Shown: positions 8,551-17,014 of the stretch, piece by piece
Numbering within the stretch: position 1 is the first letter of the stretch
How the letters are laid out: each line of letters begins with the position of its first letter
DNA from: an uncultured Bacteroides sp.
Lineage (GTDB): Bacteria > Bacteroidota > Bacteroidia > Bacteroidales > Bacteroidaceae
NCBI GenBank assembly: GCA_947071285.1
Contig: CAMTFK010000005.1
Span: 1-49,151, forward strand
DNA: 49,151 nt
Reading direction: 5' to 3'
The notes under the pieces: generated by a model
Seen by the model: the letters and a program-made list of their open reading frames with translations, nothing else
What the model was told of the DNA's origin: nothing
Database searches by the model: none
Translations under genes and position numbers: made by a program

Positions 8551-9972
8551 TTAATTCTTATATTCTTTACCGTTCACTGTTATATTCCGACATACCAACC
8601 CGTCGGCATCATCCGTCACCAGCAAAGGCCGGCCGTCCGCCAGTTTGTAATGGAAGTGTATGTCGTTTAAAGTCACGCCACGGGCATGACGGATATAAAA
8701 GCCCTTTGCCGGAATAGTACCAAACATCCACGGCTCCGGATAAGTCTTTTCATTCTCGGGCGGGATGCGCTGACCGTCCTCCGCACTATACCCTCCCTGA
8801 TGGTAAATATGGATATTGCTGAATGTCACATCTTCAATCAATGCTCCCGGTACGCCGCTGATTATGGACGAATAGCGGGAATCAGCATTAAACACATTGA
8901 CGTTGCTGATAAGAATGCGTTTCATTGACCCCACCGGAGTACCTTCGGGGCTGCGCATACGCTTACCGAGGCGCAGGAAGAAAGGAGCATTCACAATATC
9001 CCGCATCGTAATGTTACTGATGACAATATCTTCCAGTTGTCCTCCATCCACCGTTTCAAGGGCAAGACCACGGCAACGCTCAAATATGCAATTTGTAATG
9101 GCGATATTCTTGAAACCGCCACTGGATTCTGTGCCGAGCTTGATACGTCCCGTCACATAGCCGTGGTCGGGAGCCTGAGGCTCATCACGTTGCCAGGTGG
9201 CATCCAGCATAGTGCCACGGTCGTAGCCGCTGACGTAACAGTCGGAAATAGTCACATTCTCCGTATCCCTGAAACTGCCGAGGGCATAAGAGGCTTTCAA
9301 TACGATGGCATCATCCCAGGGAGAATTAACACTGCACCCGGTGATACGCACGTTCTTGCAACAATCTATATCAAACCCGTCACGGTTGGTATCCACTTTC
9401 AGGTTGATGATGCTCAGATTATCCACTCCCGTAGCCAACAGGGCGAAGTGCCCGCAACGCAACATCGAGAAGTCTTTCAAAGTGATATTCTTACAAAGTT
9501 TCAGGCTGATGGCCTTATTCCCCACTCCCGGCAGGCGGCTCTCTTCACGGGTCAGTCCGCGACCGTAAATAAGTCCCGGTCCGCTGATGGTTACATCTTC
9601 CAGGCCGATTCCCCAGATGAGAGAGTTCTTCCAATGGCTGTGGCCGAAGTCCTGATAACGGTTATGCTCATTGGGTTCCGCCTCATCATATCCCCCGTCG
9701 GGAGTGGGTGAAGCGGCTATGATGCGCGCACCTTGTTCCAAATATAAATGAACGTGGCTGGCAAGACGGATGGAGTAACAGGCATATTCACCCGCAGGAA
9801 CATACACCGTTCCGCCGCCTCCGGCAGAAGCCGCAGAAATAGCACGGTTGATGGCGGGCGAGTCGATGGTCACCCCGTCAGCCCGGGCACCATAATCTTT
9901 CACATTATGGATGGCTGCCTGCATCACAAGCATCCAGCAACAGACCGATATGAATACAACTAAACGTTTCAT
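8551..9972 (-). CDS. GH28 polygalacturonase-family glycoside hydrolase
   Basis: Exported 473-aa right-handed beta-helix enzyme. GH28 members hydrolyse galacturonic acid linkages in pectin by inversion. The N-terminal HNVKDYGARADGVTIDSPAI block is typical. The catalytic Asp residues appear in DTNRDGFDID (194-203) and PWDDAIVLK (Asp 220 and 221); the later helix turns carry GTESSGGFKNI. A signal peptide covers residues 1-19. The start overlaps the stop of the upstream DUF4450 gene by four bases and GH105 follows after 18 bp, so it is the middle gene of an operon. Exo-acting galacturonidase activity on RG-I fragments fits the context but is inferred. Confidence 0.88.
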   Translation of the reverse strand: MKRLVVFISVCCWMLVMQAAIHNVKDYGARADGVTIDSPAINRAISAASAGGGGTVYVPAGEYACYSIRLASHVHLYLEQGARIIAASPTPDGGYDEAEPNEHNRYQDFGHSHWKNSLIWGIGLEDVTISGPGLIYGRGLTREESRLPGVGNKAISLKLCKNITLKDFSMLRCGHFALLATGVDNLSIINLKVDTNRDGFDIDCCKNVRITGCSVNSPWDDAIVLKASYALGSFRDTENVTISDCYVSGYDRGTMLDATWQRDEPQAPDHGYVTGRIKLGTESSGGFKNIAITNCIFERCRGLALETVDGGQLEDIVISNITMRDIVNAPFFLRLGKRMRSPEGTPVGSMKRILISNVNVFNADSRYSSIISGVPGALIEDVTFSNIHIYHQGGYSAEDGQRIPPENEKTYPEPWMFGTIPAKGFYIRHARGVTLNDIHFHYKLADGRPLLVTDDADGLVCRNITVNGKEYKN

Positions 9973-10658
9973 CTCTTACTCTCCTTTTCAAATAGTTGCG
10001 GCAACATGAAGTAATTATAATCCGCCCCGGCATTCTGTTTATAGAAACAGAAGTAGCATTTCTCCTTCGTATTCCAGGAATAAAGGGAGGAAATGACAGG
10101 AGCATCCGTTTTCTTTCCGGAGTGATACAACTCGAGTGGCGACGTCTGCCGACGGGCATCCGACAGGCGGAGTTCCGAACCGACGGGCGCTATCCCCTGC
10201 GTGACGCGCAAGGCCATGCTTGCGCCATAGTACACCGTAAAAGCATTTTCTTCATCGCTGAATACATTGTCCCGACAGGCTTCGGGAGAGATTGCAGCGC
10301 CTTGTCCTGAGAGGGCTTCGTCTTCGTTGCAAGCCCCAAAGGCCCAGCACAAAGACAGATTTTCTGGTAAACGGGAGCCGGAAACCTCCACTAACAACCC
10401 TTTAGTATCTGTGAGAGGGCATATCATTAACCTAATTTTACCTATTCCTAACAATGCATCCTTTATTATGTATGTCCGGTCTCCCGTTTTTTCCAGTTCA
10501 CATTCGTCCAGCCAGCGGCTCTTGTCGCCTGCCACTATGCCCAGGCGGAAAGTGCCTGCCCCTTTGGATAAACGGAAAGGAAGCACCTGCGCTTTCATCT
10601 CTGCCAGCACAAGGAGCAACAATAATATGATAGTAAGATTTCTCTTCATAGTATTCAT
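9969..10658 (-). CDS. Stand-alone DUF4450-like secreted protein
   Basis: A 229-aa exported protein with a hydrophobic signal segment LLLLLLVLAEM. Stretches such as GIVAGDKSRWLDECELEK, YIIKDALLGIGKIRL, LCWAFGAC and ACRDNVFSDEENAFTVYYG resemble, from memory, the N-terminal DUF4450 domain of Bacteroides proteins that are usually over 1000 aa with a long catalytic-looking C-terminal part. Here only that domain is present and it ends in an ATGA overlap with the GH28 start, so the end looks genuine rather than broken. The start at 10658 is chosen because GGAAC precedes it and because a longer frame runs into the regulatory region. Function unknown; a carbohydrate-binding or accessory role is possible. 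Confidence 0.6.
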   Translation of the reverse strand: MNTMKRNLTIILLLLLVLAEMKAQVLPFRLSKGAGTFRLGIVAGDKSRWLDECELEKTGDRTYIIKDALLGIGKIRLMICPLTDTKGLLVEVSGSRLPENLSLCWAFGACNEDEALSGQGAAISPEACRDNVFSDEENAFTVYYGASMALRVTQGIAPVGSELRLSDARRQTSPLELYHSGKKTDAPVISSLYSWNTKEKCYFCFYKQNAGADYNYFMLPQLFEKESKR

Positions 10659-10683
10659 TATGTTCCGTTTATTAATTATGCTG

Positions 10684-10743
10684 CGAAAATAGGCCTTTTC
10701 ACTATCCCAACGAATGGAAACATGTACATTTACATGGAAATTC
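10684..10743 (-). promoter_or_regulatory. Regulated promoter of the DUF4450-GH28-GH105 operon
   Basis: On the minus strand, two exact TTTCCAT half-sites start at 10740 and 10720, and a near-consensus -7 box TATTTTCG starts at 10691. The half-sites lie 49 and 29 bp upstream of the -7 box. The outer one sits in GAATTTCCATG, identical over 11 bases to 36593-36603. This is the clearest copy of the architecture shared by five promoters here. Confidence 0.65.
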
Positions 10744-10760
10744 ATCTAAAAAGGCTCTAT

Positions 10761-10817
10761 ATTGCATAGATTTGTACTATTTTCCATAGGCTGTTTTCGC
10801 CCCGTCCCGTACCTTTG
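10761..10817 (+). promoter_or_regulatory. Regulated promoter of the GH42 gene
   Basis: Half-sites ATTGCAT (10761) and TTTCCAT (10781) lie 49 and 29 bp upstream of an exact -7 box TACCTTTG (10810-10817). It is divergent from the promoter of the DUF4450 operon. The 5' end of the longest possible reading frame overlaps it, supporting the start at 10849. Confidence 0.65.
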
Positions 10818-10848
10818 CCTATATATAAACCTATCAAGTAAAATACCC

Positions 10849-12927
10849 ATGAAGAAACAGATTTTCATCTTACTCTGCGCCTGTCTGACAACCGGAATGC
10901 TCTTTGCACAACCTGCATGGTTCAACGACAAAGACCTCACCCTGACCGGTGCTTACTACTATCCCGAACACTGGGACGAGAGCCAGTGGGAACGCGATTT
11001 CAAACAAATGCACGAACTGGGCTTCGAGTTCACACACTTCGCCGAGTTTGCCTGGGCACAACTGGAACCGGAAGAGGGAAAGTATGACTTTGCCTGGCTT
11101 GACAAAGCGGTTGCCCTGGCCGATAAGTATCAACTGAAAGTTATCATGTGTACTTCCACCGCCACCCCACCCGTCTGGTTGAGCCGCAAGTATCCGGAAA
11201 TCCTGATTAAGCAGGAAGACGGAACCGTCCTCGACCACGGCGCACGCCAACATGCCTCGTTTGCTTCTCCCGTTTACCGGGAACTGTCTTATAAGATGAT
11301 AGAGAAGCTGGCGCAGCATTATGGCAACGACCCGCGCATCATCGGTTGGCAGCTCGACAACGAACCTGCCGTGCAGTTTGACTATAATCCTGCTGCCGAA
11401 GTGGCTTTCCGCCAGTTCCTGAGAAATAAGTACCACAACAATATTAAGGAAGTGAACGATGCCTGGGGCACCGCCTTCTGGAGCGAGGTTTACTCGTCTT
11501 TCGATGAGATTACCCTTCCCAAAACCGCCCAGATGTTCATGAACCATCACCAGATTCTGGATTATCGCCGCTTTGCCGCCGGGCAGACGAATGACTTCCT
11601 GAACGAGCAATGCCTGCTCATCAAGAAGCATGCCCGCAACCAATGGGTGACCACAAACTACATCCCCAATTATGATGAAGGACATATCGGCGGAAGCCCC
11701 AACCTTGACTTTGTGAGCTATACCCGCTACATGGTCTATGGCGACAACGAAGGCATCGGCCGTCGCGGATACCGTGTGGGCAATCCGTTGCGCATCGCCT
11801 TCGCTAACGACTTCTTCCGTCCCGTGCAAGGCACCTACGGAGTAATGGAACTCCAGCCGGGACAAGTGAACTGGGGAAGCATCAACCCGCAACCCCTGCC
11901 CGGAGCCGTACGCTTATGGCTGTGGAGTGTTTTTGCCGGTGGAAGCGACTTTACATGCACCTACCGCTACCGCCAGCCGCTCTACGGAACAGAGCAATAC
12001 CACTACGGCATTGTAAACACAGACGGTACCACCGTCACCCCCGGCGGACGGGAGTTTGAACAGTTCATCAAGGAAATCAAACAACTGCGCCCCCAGGCAA
12101 AAGCCCGTGATGTGAAGCCTGCCGATTACCGGGCACGCCGCACCGCCATCCTCTTCAACCACGAGAATGCATGGAGCATCGAGCGGCAGAAACAGAACCG
12201 CACCTGGAACACAATGGCCCACGTCGAAAAGTATTATCGCACCCTGAAAAGCTTCGGCGCCCCGGTGGACATCATCAACGAAAGCAAAGACTTGTCGCAA
12301 TACCCCGTAGTGATTGCCCCTGCCTATCAGATGGCGGACAAAGCACTCGTGGACCGCTGGACTGAATACGTGAAGCAAGGCGGAAACCTGGTGCTCACCT
12401 GCCGCACCGCACAAAAAGACCGTTACGGCCGTCTGCCCGAAGCTCCCTTCGGCTCCATGATTGACGAACTGACAGGCAATGAAATGGAATTCTACGACCT
12501 CCTCCTCCCCGAAGAACCGGGAAAGTACGTCATGGACGGTAAGGAATACACCTGGAACACTTGGGGTGAAATACTGAAACCGGGCAAAGATAGCCGTACA
12601 TGGGGCAAGTATATCGAAGAGTTCTACGAAGGAAAACCTGCAATCAGCACCCGCAAACTCGGCAAAGGCAGCATCACGTATGTGGGCATCGACAGCACGG
12701 ACGGCACTCTGGAAAAGGATGTATTGAAAAAGCTGTATGCTGAACTGAATATCCCCGTCATGGACTTGCCCTATGGCGTGACAATGGAGTATCGCAACGG
12801 ATTGGGCATCGTGCTTAATTACAGTGACAAGCCTTACTCGTTTACGCTTCCGGCAGGGGCGAAAGCTCTGATAGGGACAACAGATATTCCTACGGCAGGG
12901 GTATTCATATTCGCACTGAAGCAATAG
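10849..12927 (+). CDS. GH42 beta-galactosidase
   Basis: Exported 692-aa GH42 enzyme, expected to release galactose from beta-linked galactan or galacto-oligosaccharides, such as RG-I side chains. The signal peptide ends at FAQPAW. The TIM barrel begins at GAYYYPEHW; the acid/base Glu172 lies in GWQLDNEPAV and the nucleophile Glu334 in GVMELQPGQVNWG. The barrel is followed by the trimerisation-like domain (HVEKYYRTLKSFGAPVDI) and a short C-terminal sandwich. The start at 10849 is chosen because it opens the signal peptide and the upstream ATG lies within the promoter. It is transcribed divergently from the GH28 operon under a matching promoter. Confidence 0.92.
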   Translation: MKKQIFILLCACLTTGMLFAQPAWFNDKDLTLTGAYYYPEHWDESQWERDFKQMHELGFEFTHFAEFAWAQLEPEEGKYDFAWLDKAVALADKYQLKVIMCTSTATPPVWLSRKYPEILIKQEDGTVLDHGARQHASFASPVYRELSYKMIEKLAQHYGNDPRIIGWQLDNEPAVQFDYNPAAEVAFRQFLRNKYHNNIKEVNDAWGTAFWSEVYSSFDEITLPKTAQMFMNHHQILDYRRFAAGQTNDFLNEQCLLIKKHARNQWVTTNYIPNYDEGHIGGSPNLDFVSYTRYMVYGDNEGIGRRGYRVGNPLRIAFANDFFRPVQGTYGVMELQPGQVNWGSINPQPLPGAVRLWLWSVFAGGSDFTCTYRYRQPLYGTEQYHYGIVNTDGTTVTPGGREFEQFIKEIKQLRPQAKARDVKPADYRARRTAILFNHENAWSIERQKQNRTWNTMAHVEKYYRTLKSFGAPVDIINESKDLSQYPVVIAPAYQMADKALVDRWTEYVKQGGNLVLTCRTAQKDRYGRLPEAPFGSMIDELTGNEMEFYDLLLPEEPGKYVMDGKEYTWNTWGEILKPGKDSRTWGKYIEEFYEGKPAISTRKLGKGSITYVGIDSTDGTLEKDVLKKLYAELNIPVMDLPYGVTMEYRNGLGIVLNYSDKPYSFTLPAGAKALIGTTDIPTAGVFIFALKQ

Positions 12928-12940
12928 GCAGGCCTTATTG

Positions 12941-13046
12941 TTGCAGATACATTGCCAAGTCTTTGCCAATGCAGTGGCAAACTTTTGCCACAGGACTGGC
13001 AAGACTTTGCCACTGCATTGGCAGTAGCTTGCCAGTCCTGTGGCAA
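12941..13046. repeat. 22-bp array of TTGCCA-N6-TGGCAA units
   Basis: Four 18-bp units of form TTGCCA-N6-TGGCAA start at 12963, 12985, 13007 and 13029, spaced exactly 22 bp; a degenerate fifth starts at 12941. The third ends in TGGCAG. The six-base cores are ATGCAG, CAGGAC, CTGCAT and GTCCTG, so unit 3 is the reverse complement of unit 1 and unit 4 of unit 2. Each unit can fold alone, or pair with its partner in an interleaved pattern. The 4-nt linkers are not conserved. It lies between GH42 and the SGNH gene. Confidence 0.9.
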
Positions 13047-13082
13047 GAAACCTACAATACTAACCATAAAAATCCGATAAGT

Positions 13083-13778
13083 ATGAGAATGAAATCAATC
13101 CTGAAGAAACTACTATTTACGGGCTGTTGCCTGTCTGCCATCGTCAGCTATGCACAGCCGGCAACTACCGGTTCGTCATCAGATGAACTTAAAGGTAAAC
13201 GCATAGGCGTCATTGGAGACAGCTACGTCAGAAACCATAAAGAACCCGTAGAAAATACCTGGCACTATGCTTTCGCCCGGAAACATGGCATGGAGTATTT
13301 CAATTACGGAAGAAACGGAAGCAGCATAGCCTATTCCAGTCCCCGCTGGGGAGAAGCCATGTATTTAAGGTATAAGGAAATGCCGGACAGTTTAGACTAT
13401 GTCATCGTAATTGGCGGGCACAATGATTCCTTCAAGCTGGACTCCATCGGAGGCATAGGCAACTTTAAAGACAGACTGGGAATACTTTGTGAAGGACTTG
13501 TTGAGAAATATCCCACAGCCAAGATATTCTTTTTCACCCGGTGGAACTGCAAGGACTTCAAAGGAAGCAATTCGGAGAAAATAGTAGATGCAATGATTGA
13601 AGTCTGCGGCAATTACAGTATTCCCATTTTCGACTGTGCCAGGAAAGGGAGTATCTATGCCGATAACGATACTTTCAGGAAAATATATTTCCAGGGAAAC
13701 AAGGATACGGCACATCTGAATAAGAAAGGGCATGAACGGTTTCTGAAAGTGGCGGAAAGCTTCATACTTCAGTATTGA
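13083..13778 (+). CDS. SGNH/GDSL-family secreted hydrolase
   Basis: Exported 231-aa protein with a signal peptide (to about SYAQPA) and a small SGNH domain. GVIGDSYVRN carries the nucleophile Ser, FNYGRNGSS the glycine block, IGGHND the Asn block and DTAHLNKKGH the Asp-His pair. Such enzymes are often carbohydrate or acyl esterases; the substrate cannot be read from the sequence. The start at 13083 is used because the longer frame translates the repeat array. It follows GH42 by 155 bp, could be read through from it, and is closed by a strong terminator. Confidence 0.75.
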   Translation: MRMKSILKKLLFTGCCLSAIVSYAQPATTGSSSDELKGKRIGVIGDSYVRNHKEPVENTWHYAFARKHGMEYFNYGRNGSSIAYSSPRWGEAMYLRYKEMPDSLDYVIVIGGHNDSFKLDSIGGIGNFKDRLGILCEGLVEKYPTAKIFFFTRWNCKDFKGSNSEKIVDAMIEVCGNYSIPIFDCARKGSIYADNDTFRKIYFQGNKDTAHLNKKGHERFLKVAESFILQY

Positions 13779-13799
13779 CCATACATAGGGTAGATACTT

Positions 13800-13839
13800 A
13801 AACAGGCAGATAAAGATTCAACTTCATCTGCCTGTTTTT
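13800..13839 (+). terminator. Rho-independent terminator after the SGNH gene
   Basis: AAACAGGCAGAT (13800-13811) pairs perfectly with ATCTGCCTGTTT (13826-13837), followed by more T residues. The stem can also act for the convergent SDR gene. Confidence 0.85.
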
Positions 13840-13877
13840 ATAATAGCCCGTTCTCCGGTGTATTCCGGCAACAGTTC

Positions 13878-14696
13878 TTATACTCCGCTGAATGCACTGA
13901 AACCACCATCAATCGGCAGTAACGCTCCCGTCACGAAGCTGGCGGCATCGCTGCACAGGAATTGTACGGCACCGTTCAACTCGTTGATGTCACCGAAACG
14001 TTTCATCGGGGTCTTAGCCAGTACTTTCTTACTGCGGTCCGTCAGTGAGCCATCGGGGTTGATGAGGACTGCACGGTTCTGGTCGCCGATGAAGAAACCC
14101 GGAGCGATGGCATTCACGCGGATGCCGTCTCCATACTTCAATGCAAGTTCGCTTGCCAGCCATTGAGTGAAGTTGGCAACGGCCGTCTTTGCTGCCGAAT
14201 AGCCCGGCACACGGGTGATGGCGCTATAAGCTGCCATGGAAGATACATTCACAATGCAGCCTTTACCCTGTTTAGCCATCACTTTGCTGAATACCAGAGA
14301 CGGGTAAACGGTCCCGTTCATATTCAGACTGGTCACTTTATCCCAGCACGCGATGTCCATATCGAAGAAGTTCTGGTCGGGTGCAAGGGTAGCACCCGGC
14401 ATGTTGCCGCCGGCAATATTCAACAGGATGTCAACACGTCCCCATTTAGCAACGATATCATCGGCCAGCTTTTCGAGGCTGGCAATATCCAATACATTAC
14501 CTACAATGCCGATAACATCTTCACCGTAAGTTTTCAGTTCTTCTACGCGCTTGTCCAGTTGTTCCTGACGAATATCGACCGCTACAACTTTAGCACCTTG
14601 TTCCATAAAACACTTGGCAATGCTGCCACCCAATACACCACCGGCACCGGTGATTACTGCCACCTTGCCTGCAATACTGAATTGTTCGTTCATCAT
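13878..14696 (-). CDS. SDR-family D-mannonate oxidoreductase (UxuB role)
   Basis: Cytoplasmic 272-aa short-chain dehydrogenase. Visible are the NAD(P) motif TGAGGVLGGS (about residues 16-25), the NIAGG block, the catalytic Ser in NVSSMAAYS, the YSAAK Tyr-Lys pair (about residues 164-168) and the C-terminal GALLPIDGGFSAF. It lies 19 bp after uxuA on the same strand. The pairing with mannonate dehydratase supports a role in reducing fructuronate to mannonate, replacing the unrelated UxuB of E. coli. The exact substrate is inferred from this context. Confidence 0.8.
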   Translation of the reverse strand: MMNEQFSIAGKVAVITGAGGVLGGSIAKCFMEQGAKVVAVDIRQEQLDKRVEELKTYGEDVIGIVGNVLDIASLEKLADDIVAKWGRVDILLNIAGGNMPGATLAPDQNFFDMDIACWDKVTSLNMNGTVYPSLVFSKVMAKQGKGCIVNVSSMAAYSAITRVPGYSAAKTAVANFTQWLASELALKYGDGIRVNAIAPGFFIGDQNRAVLINPDGSLTDRSKKVLAKTPMKRFGDINELNGAVQFLCSDAASFVTGALLPIDGGFSAFSGV

Positions 14697-14715
14697 AACT
14701 TTTAATTATTAATTA

Positions 14716-15876
14716 TCAACTATTAATTACTGCCATCATTCCCTCTACCTGTGCCAGTGCCAGCATGCGGCCGTGGAATGAGTATCCGGGATTGTATCCT
14801 TTATCTTCATCACCCAGCATCATCCGGCCATGGTCTACGCGCATGGGCAGTCCCGGATTCTCTTTCTCAAAGATGCGGATAAGGTCAATCAAATGTCCGC
14901 GTCCTTCCAGGTGGGAGCTTTCGATGAAGTTGCCGCCCGGCATGGCAGCCGTACTGCGCAGATGCACGAAATGAGTGCGCTTTGCAAACTTCTTCGCCAA
15001 CTCACGGGTATCGTTATGCTCGCCTGCGCTGAGTGAACCTGCGCAGAAAGTCAGTCCGTTGTGCGGGTTATCCACTGCATTCAGGAACCAGGCGATGTCT
15101 TCTTCATTCGTCACAATGCGGGGCAAGCCTAACACCTGGAACGGTGGGTCATCGGGATGCACACACATATTCACACCATACTCTTCGCATACGGGCATGA
15201 TGGCAGAAAGGAAATAGCGCATGTTTTCACGAAGTGCGTCACGGTCGATGCCTTCGTACAGAGCCAGCAGTTTCTTGAAGATGTTCACCGGATTCTTATC
15301 CCCTTCCTTAATATTACCGTTTACGAAACCTTGTGTCTTCACGATAATCGTGTCGATGAGGTCGTCTTTCTCCGCTTCGGTGATTGTTTTGTCCAGCTCC
15401 ACCACTTTCGCCAGTTCTTCGGGGGAATAGTCTTTCTCAGCTCCTTCACGGCAGAGTATGCGGAGGTCGAAGTAAGCAAAACGGACACGGTCGAAATAGA
15501 GGGATGAGGTGCCGTCAGCCCAAGGATGTTGCAAGTCCGTACGTATCCAGTCGATAACGGGCATGAAGTTATAGCAGATAGTCTTCACGCCACATTTGCC
15601 CAGGTTTGCCAGACTGACTTTATAGTTTTCTATCAATTGGTCACGCTCCGGCCCTGCATATTTGATTGCCTCGCAAACCGGCAAACTCTCCACCACAGAC
15701 CAGCGCAAGCCATAGGATTCAATATATTTCTTCAAATCATTGATAGCTTCCTCGGTCCAAATTTCGCCATTCGGCACATCATGCAAAGCGGTTACAATAC
15801 CTTCTACGCCTATCTGCCTCAGCATATCCAGCGTAATCTTGTCCTTCTTACCAAACCATCTCCAAGTCTTTTCCAT
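14716..15876 (-). CDS. uxuA: Mannonate dehydratase UxuA
   Basis: Cytoplasmic TIM-barrel enzyme of 386 aa that dehydrates D-mannonate to 2-keto-3-deoxygluconate (EC 4.2.1.8) in glucuronate breakdown. The N-terminus MEKTWRWFG and blocks such as GVEGIVTALHDVPNGEIW, MCVHPDDPPF, LTFCAGSLS and HLRST are those of UxuA, and the length is normal. It is the first gene of a two-gene operon with the SDR. Its -7 box lies at 16066-16073, so the message would carry a leader of about 185 nt that folds into a branched structure. An AraC regulator is transcribed divergently. Confidence 0.95.
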   Translation of the reverse strand: MEKTWRWFGKKDKITLDMLRQIGVEGIVTALHDVPNGEIWTEEAINDLKKYIESYGLRWSVVESLPVCEAIKYAGPERDQLIENYKVSLANLGKCGVKTICYNFMPVIDWIRTDLQHPWADGTSSLYFDRVRFAYFDLRILCREGAEKDYSPEELAKVVELDKTITEAEKDDLIDTIIVKTQGFVNGNIKEGDKNPVNIFKKLLALYEGIDRDALRENMRYFLSAIMPVCEEYGVNMCVHPDDPPFQVLGLPRIVTNEEDIAWFLNAVDNPHNGLTFCAGSLSAGEHNDTRELAKKFAKRTHFVHLRSTAAMPGGNFIESSHLEGRGHLIDLIRIFEKENPGLPMRVDHGRMMLGDEDKGYNPGYSFHGRMLALAQVEGMMAVINS

Positions 15877-15902
15877 TTTCGTTCTTTATTTATTCATGTG
15901 AA

Positions 15903-16051
15903 TCAGGAGTTAGAGAAGTTAGAGGAGTAGAGGAGTTAAAGCCGATAGTCTGCTTTATGCTTTAGTCTGCTTATGCTTGGCAACACTATCGGCTTAACTC
16001 CTAAGCCTGCTTGCAGGCTGATAACTTCTATAACTCCTTTAACTCCTGATT
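15903..16051 (-). repeat. Branched inverted-repeat leader upstream of uxuA
   Basis: Arms 15931-15949 and 15985-16002 pair over 18 bp with one bulge (AGGAGTTAA and GCCGATAGT with their complements). The outer arms 15903-15912 (CAGGAGTTAG) and the stretch ending near 16048 also pair. A separate small hairpin, AGCCTGC-TT-GCAGGCT (16004-16019), projects between them. The loop at 15950-15984 holds a direct CTGCTT repeat. In the uxuA transcript this predicts a three-way junction. Confidence 0.65.
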
Positions 16052-16065
16052 TGATTATTCTTTTG

Positions 16066-16073
16066 CAAAAATA
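16066..16073 (-). promoter_or_regulatory. -7 box for uxuA
   Basis: TATTTTTG on the minus strand fits TAnnTTTG and starts transcription just before the branched leader. Confidence 0.55.
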
Positions 16074-16100
16074 GCGAATTGATTCACGGACTATTTTTCC

Positions 16101-16108
16101 TATCTTTG
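16101..16108 (+). promoter_or_regulatory. -7 box for the AraC regulator
   Basis: TATCTTTG fits TAnnTTTG, 28 bp upstream of the chosen ATG at 16136. It is back to back with the uxuA promoter. Confidence 0.65.
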
Positions 16109-16135
16109 CAAAGAATAACTCTAAATTTGCCACTT

Positions 16136-17014
16136 ATGAAGCCAGCCACCCGAAGAATGATAAATGAGCAACTCCCCATTTCAGAGTCGTCGCCCATCAA
16201 AGCCCGTTTCTATGACTATGCTCACTTTACATACCCGTGGCATTTCCATGCCGAATATGAAATCATCTACTTTAAAGAAGGTACAGGAACCAGTTTCATC
16301 GGAAACAACATGGAAAACTTTAAAGATGGGGATTTCATTCTGATTGGTTCCAACCTCCCCCACTACATGAAGAGCGACGACATCTATCATGCCGCCGACA
16401 GCAACCTCCGGACCCAAGGCACCATCATACAATTTGAACAGGACTTTATGCAGTATTCCATACGGCACTACATCCAGTTCACCAAAATAAAAAAGCTACT
16501 GGATGATTCACAGAGAGGCATATACTTTCCTGCCGGATGTTCCGGTAAGGCACTTGAGTTGCTGGAAAGTATTCCTTTGGAGTCCGGCATGGATCAGATT
16601 CTATCTATCCTACAACTATTTAAAGAGATGTCTGATATAAGTTCCAAAGTCATTCTCCCTCCGTCGGAGCAGATGGACCAGATACGCGGCAACTCCCGGA
16701 TAGACAAAATCCTGGCCTACCTGAACCAACACTATACGCGCCATATGGATTTAAATGAAATCTCCTGTCTGGCTGCTATGTCTCCTGCCTCCTTCTGCCG
16801 TTTCTTTAAGAGCAAAACTGGTAAAACTCTGAAAAACTACATACTGGACATGCGCATTGGATATGCCTGCAAGCTACTCTCTTTAGACAATATGAATATC
16901 TCCCAAATCAGCACCGAATGTGGTTTCGATACAATATCCCATTTCAACAAATCCTTCAAGAAGAATACAGGCTTCACACCGACCGAGTATAGAAGAAGAA
17001 TGCTGGCTGACTAA
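16136..17014 (+). CDS. AraC-family regulator with N-terminal cupin
   Basis: Cytoplasmic 292-aa regulator. The N-terminal sugar-sensing cupin reads HFTYPWHFHAEYEIIYFKEG then DGDFILIGSNLPHY (about residues 25-80). The C-terminal double helix-turn-helix starts at RIDKILAYLNQHY (about residue 190) and ends with ISTECGFDTISHFNKSFKK and GFTPTEYRRR. The start at 16136 is preferred because the upstream ATG at 16079 precedes the -7 box. Divergence from uxuA, with about 30 bp between the two -7 boxes, makes it the likely local regulator of the hexuronate operon. This is inference. Confidence 0.85.
   Translation: MKPATRRMINEQLPISESSPIKARFYDYAHFTYPWHFHAEYEIIYFKEGTGTSFIGNNMENFKDGDFILIGSNLPHYMKSDDIYHAADSNLRTQGTIIQFEQDFMQYSIRHYIQFTKIKKLLDDSQRGIYFPAGCSGKALELLESIPLESGMDQILSILQLFKEMSDISSKVILPPSEQMDQIRGNSRIDKILAYLNQHYTRHMDLNEISCLAAMSPASFCRFFKSKTGKTLKNYILDMRIGYACKLLSLDNMNISQISTECGFDTISHFNKSFKKNTGFTPTEYRRRMLAD

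Noticed and set aside
10870..11892. 340-aa minus-strand frame opposite the GH42 gene
   Set aside because: Shadow of GH42, whose catalytic residues are all present on the plus strand.
12941..13046. CRISPR array or integron attachment site
   Set aside because: Units are 22 bp with palindromic arms and paired 6-base cores, with no spacers of CRISPR length and no cas genes or integron integrase nearby.
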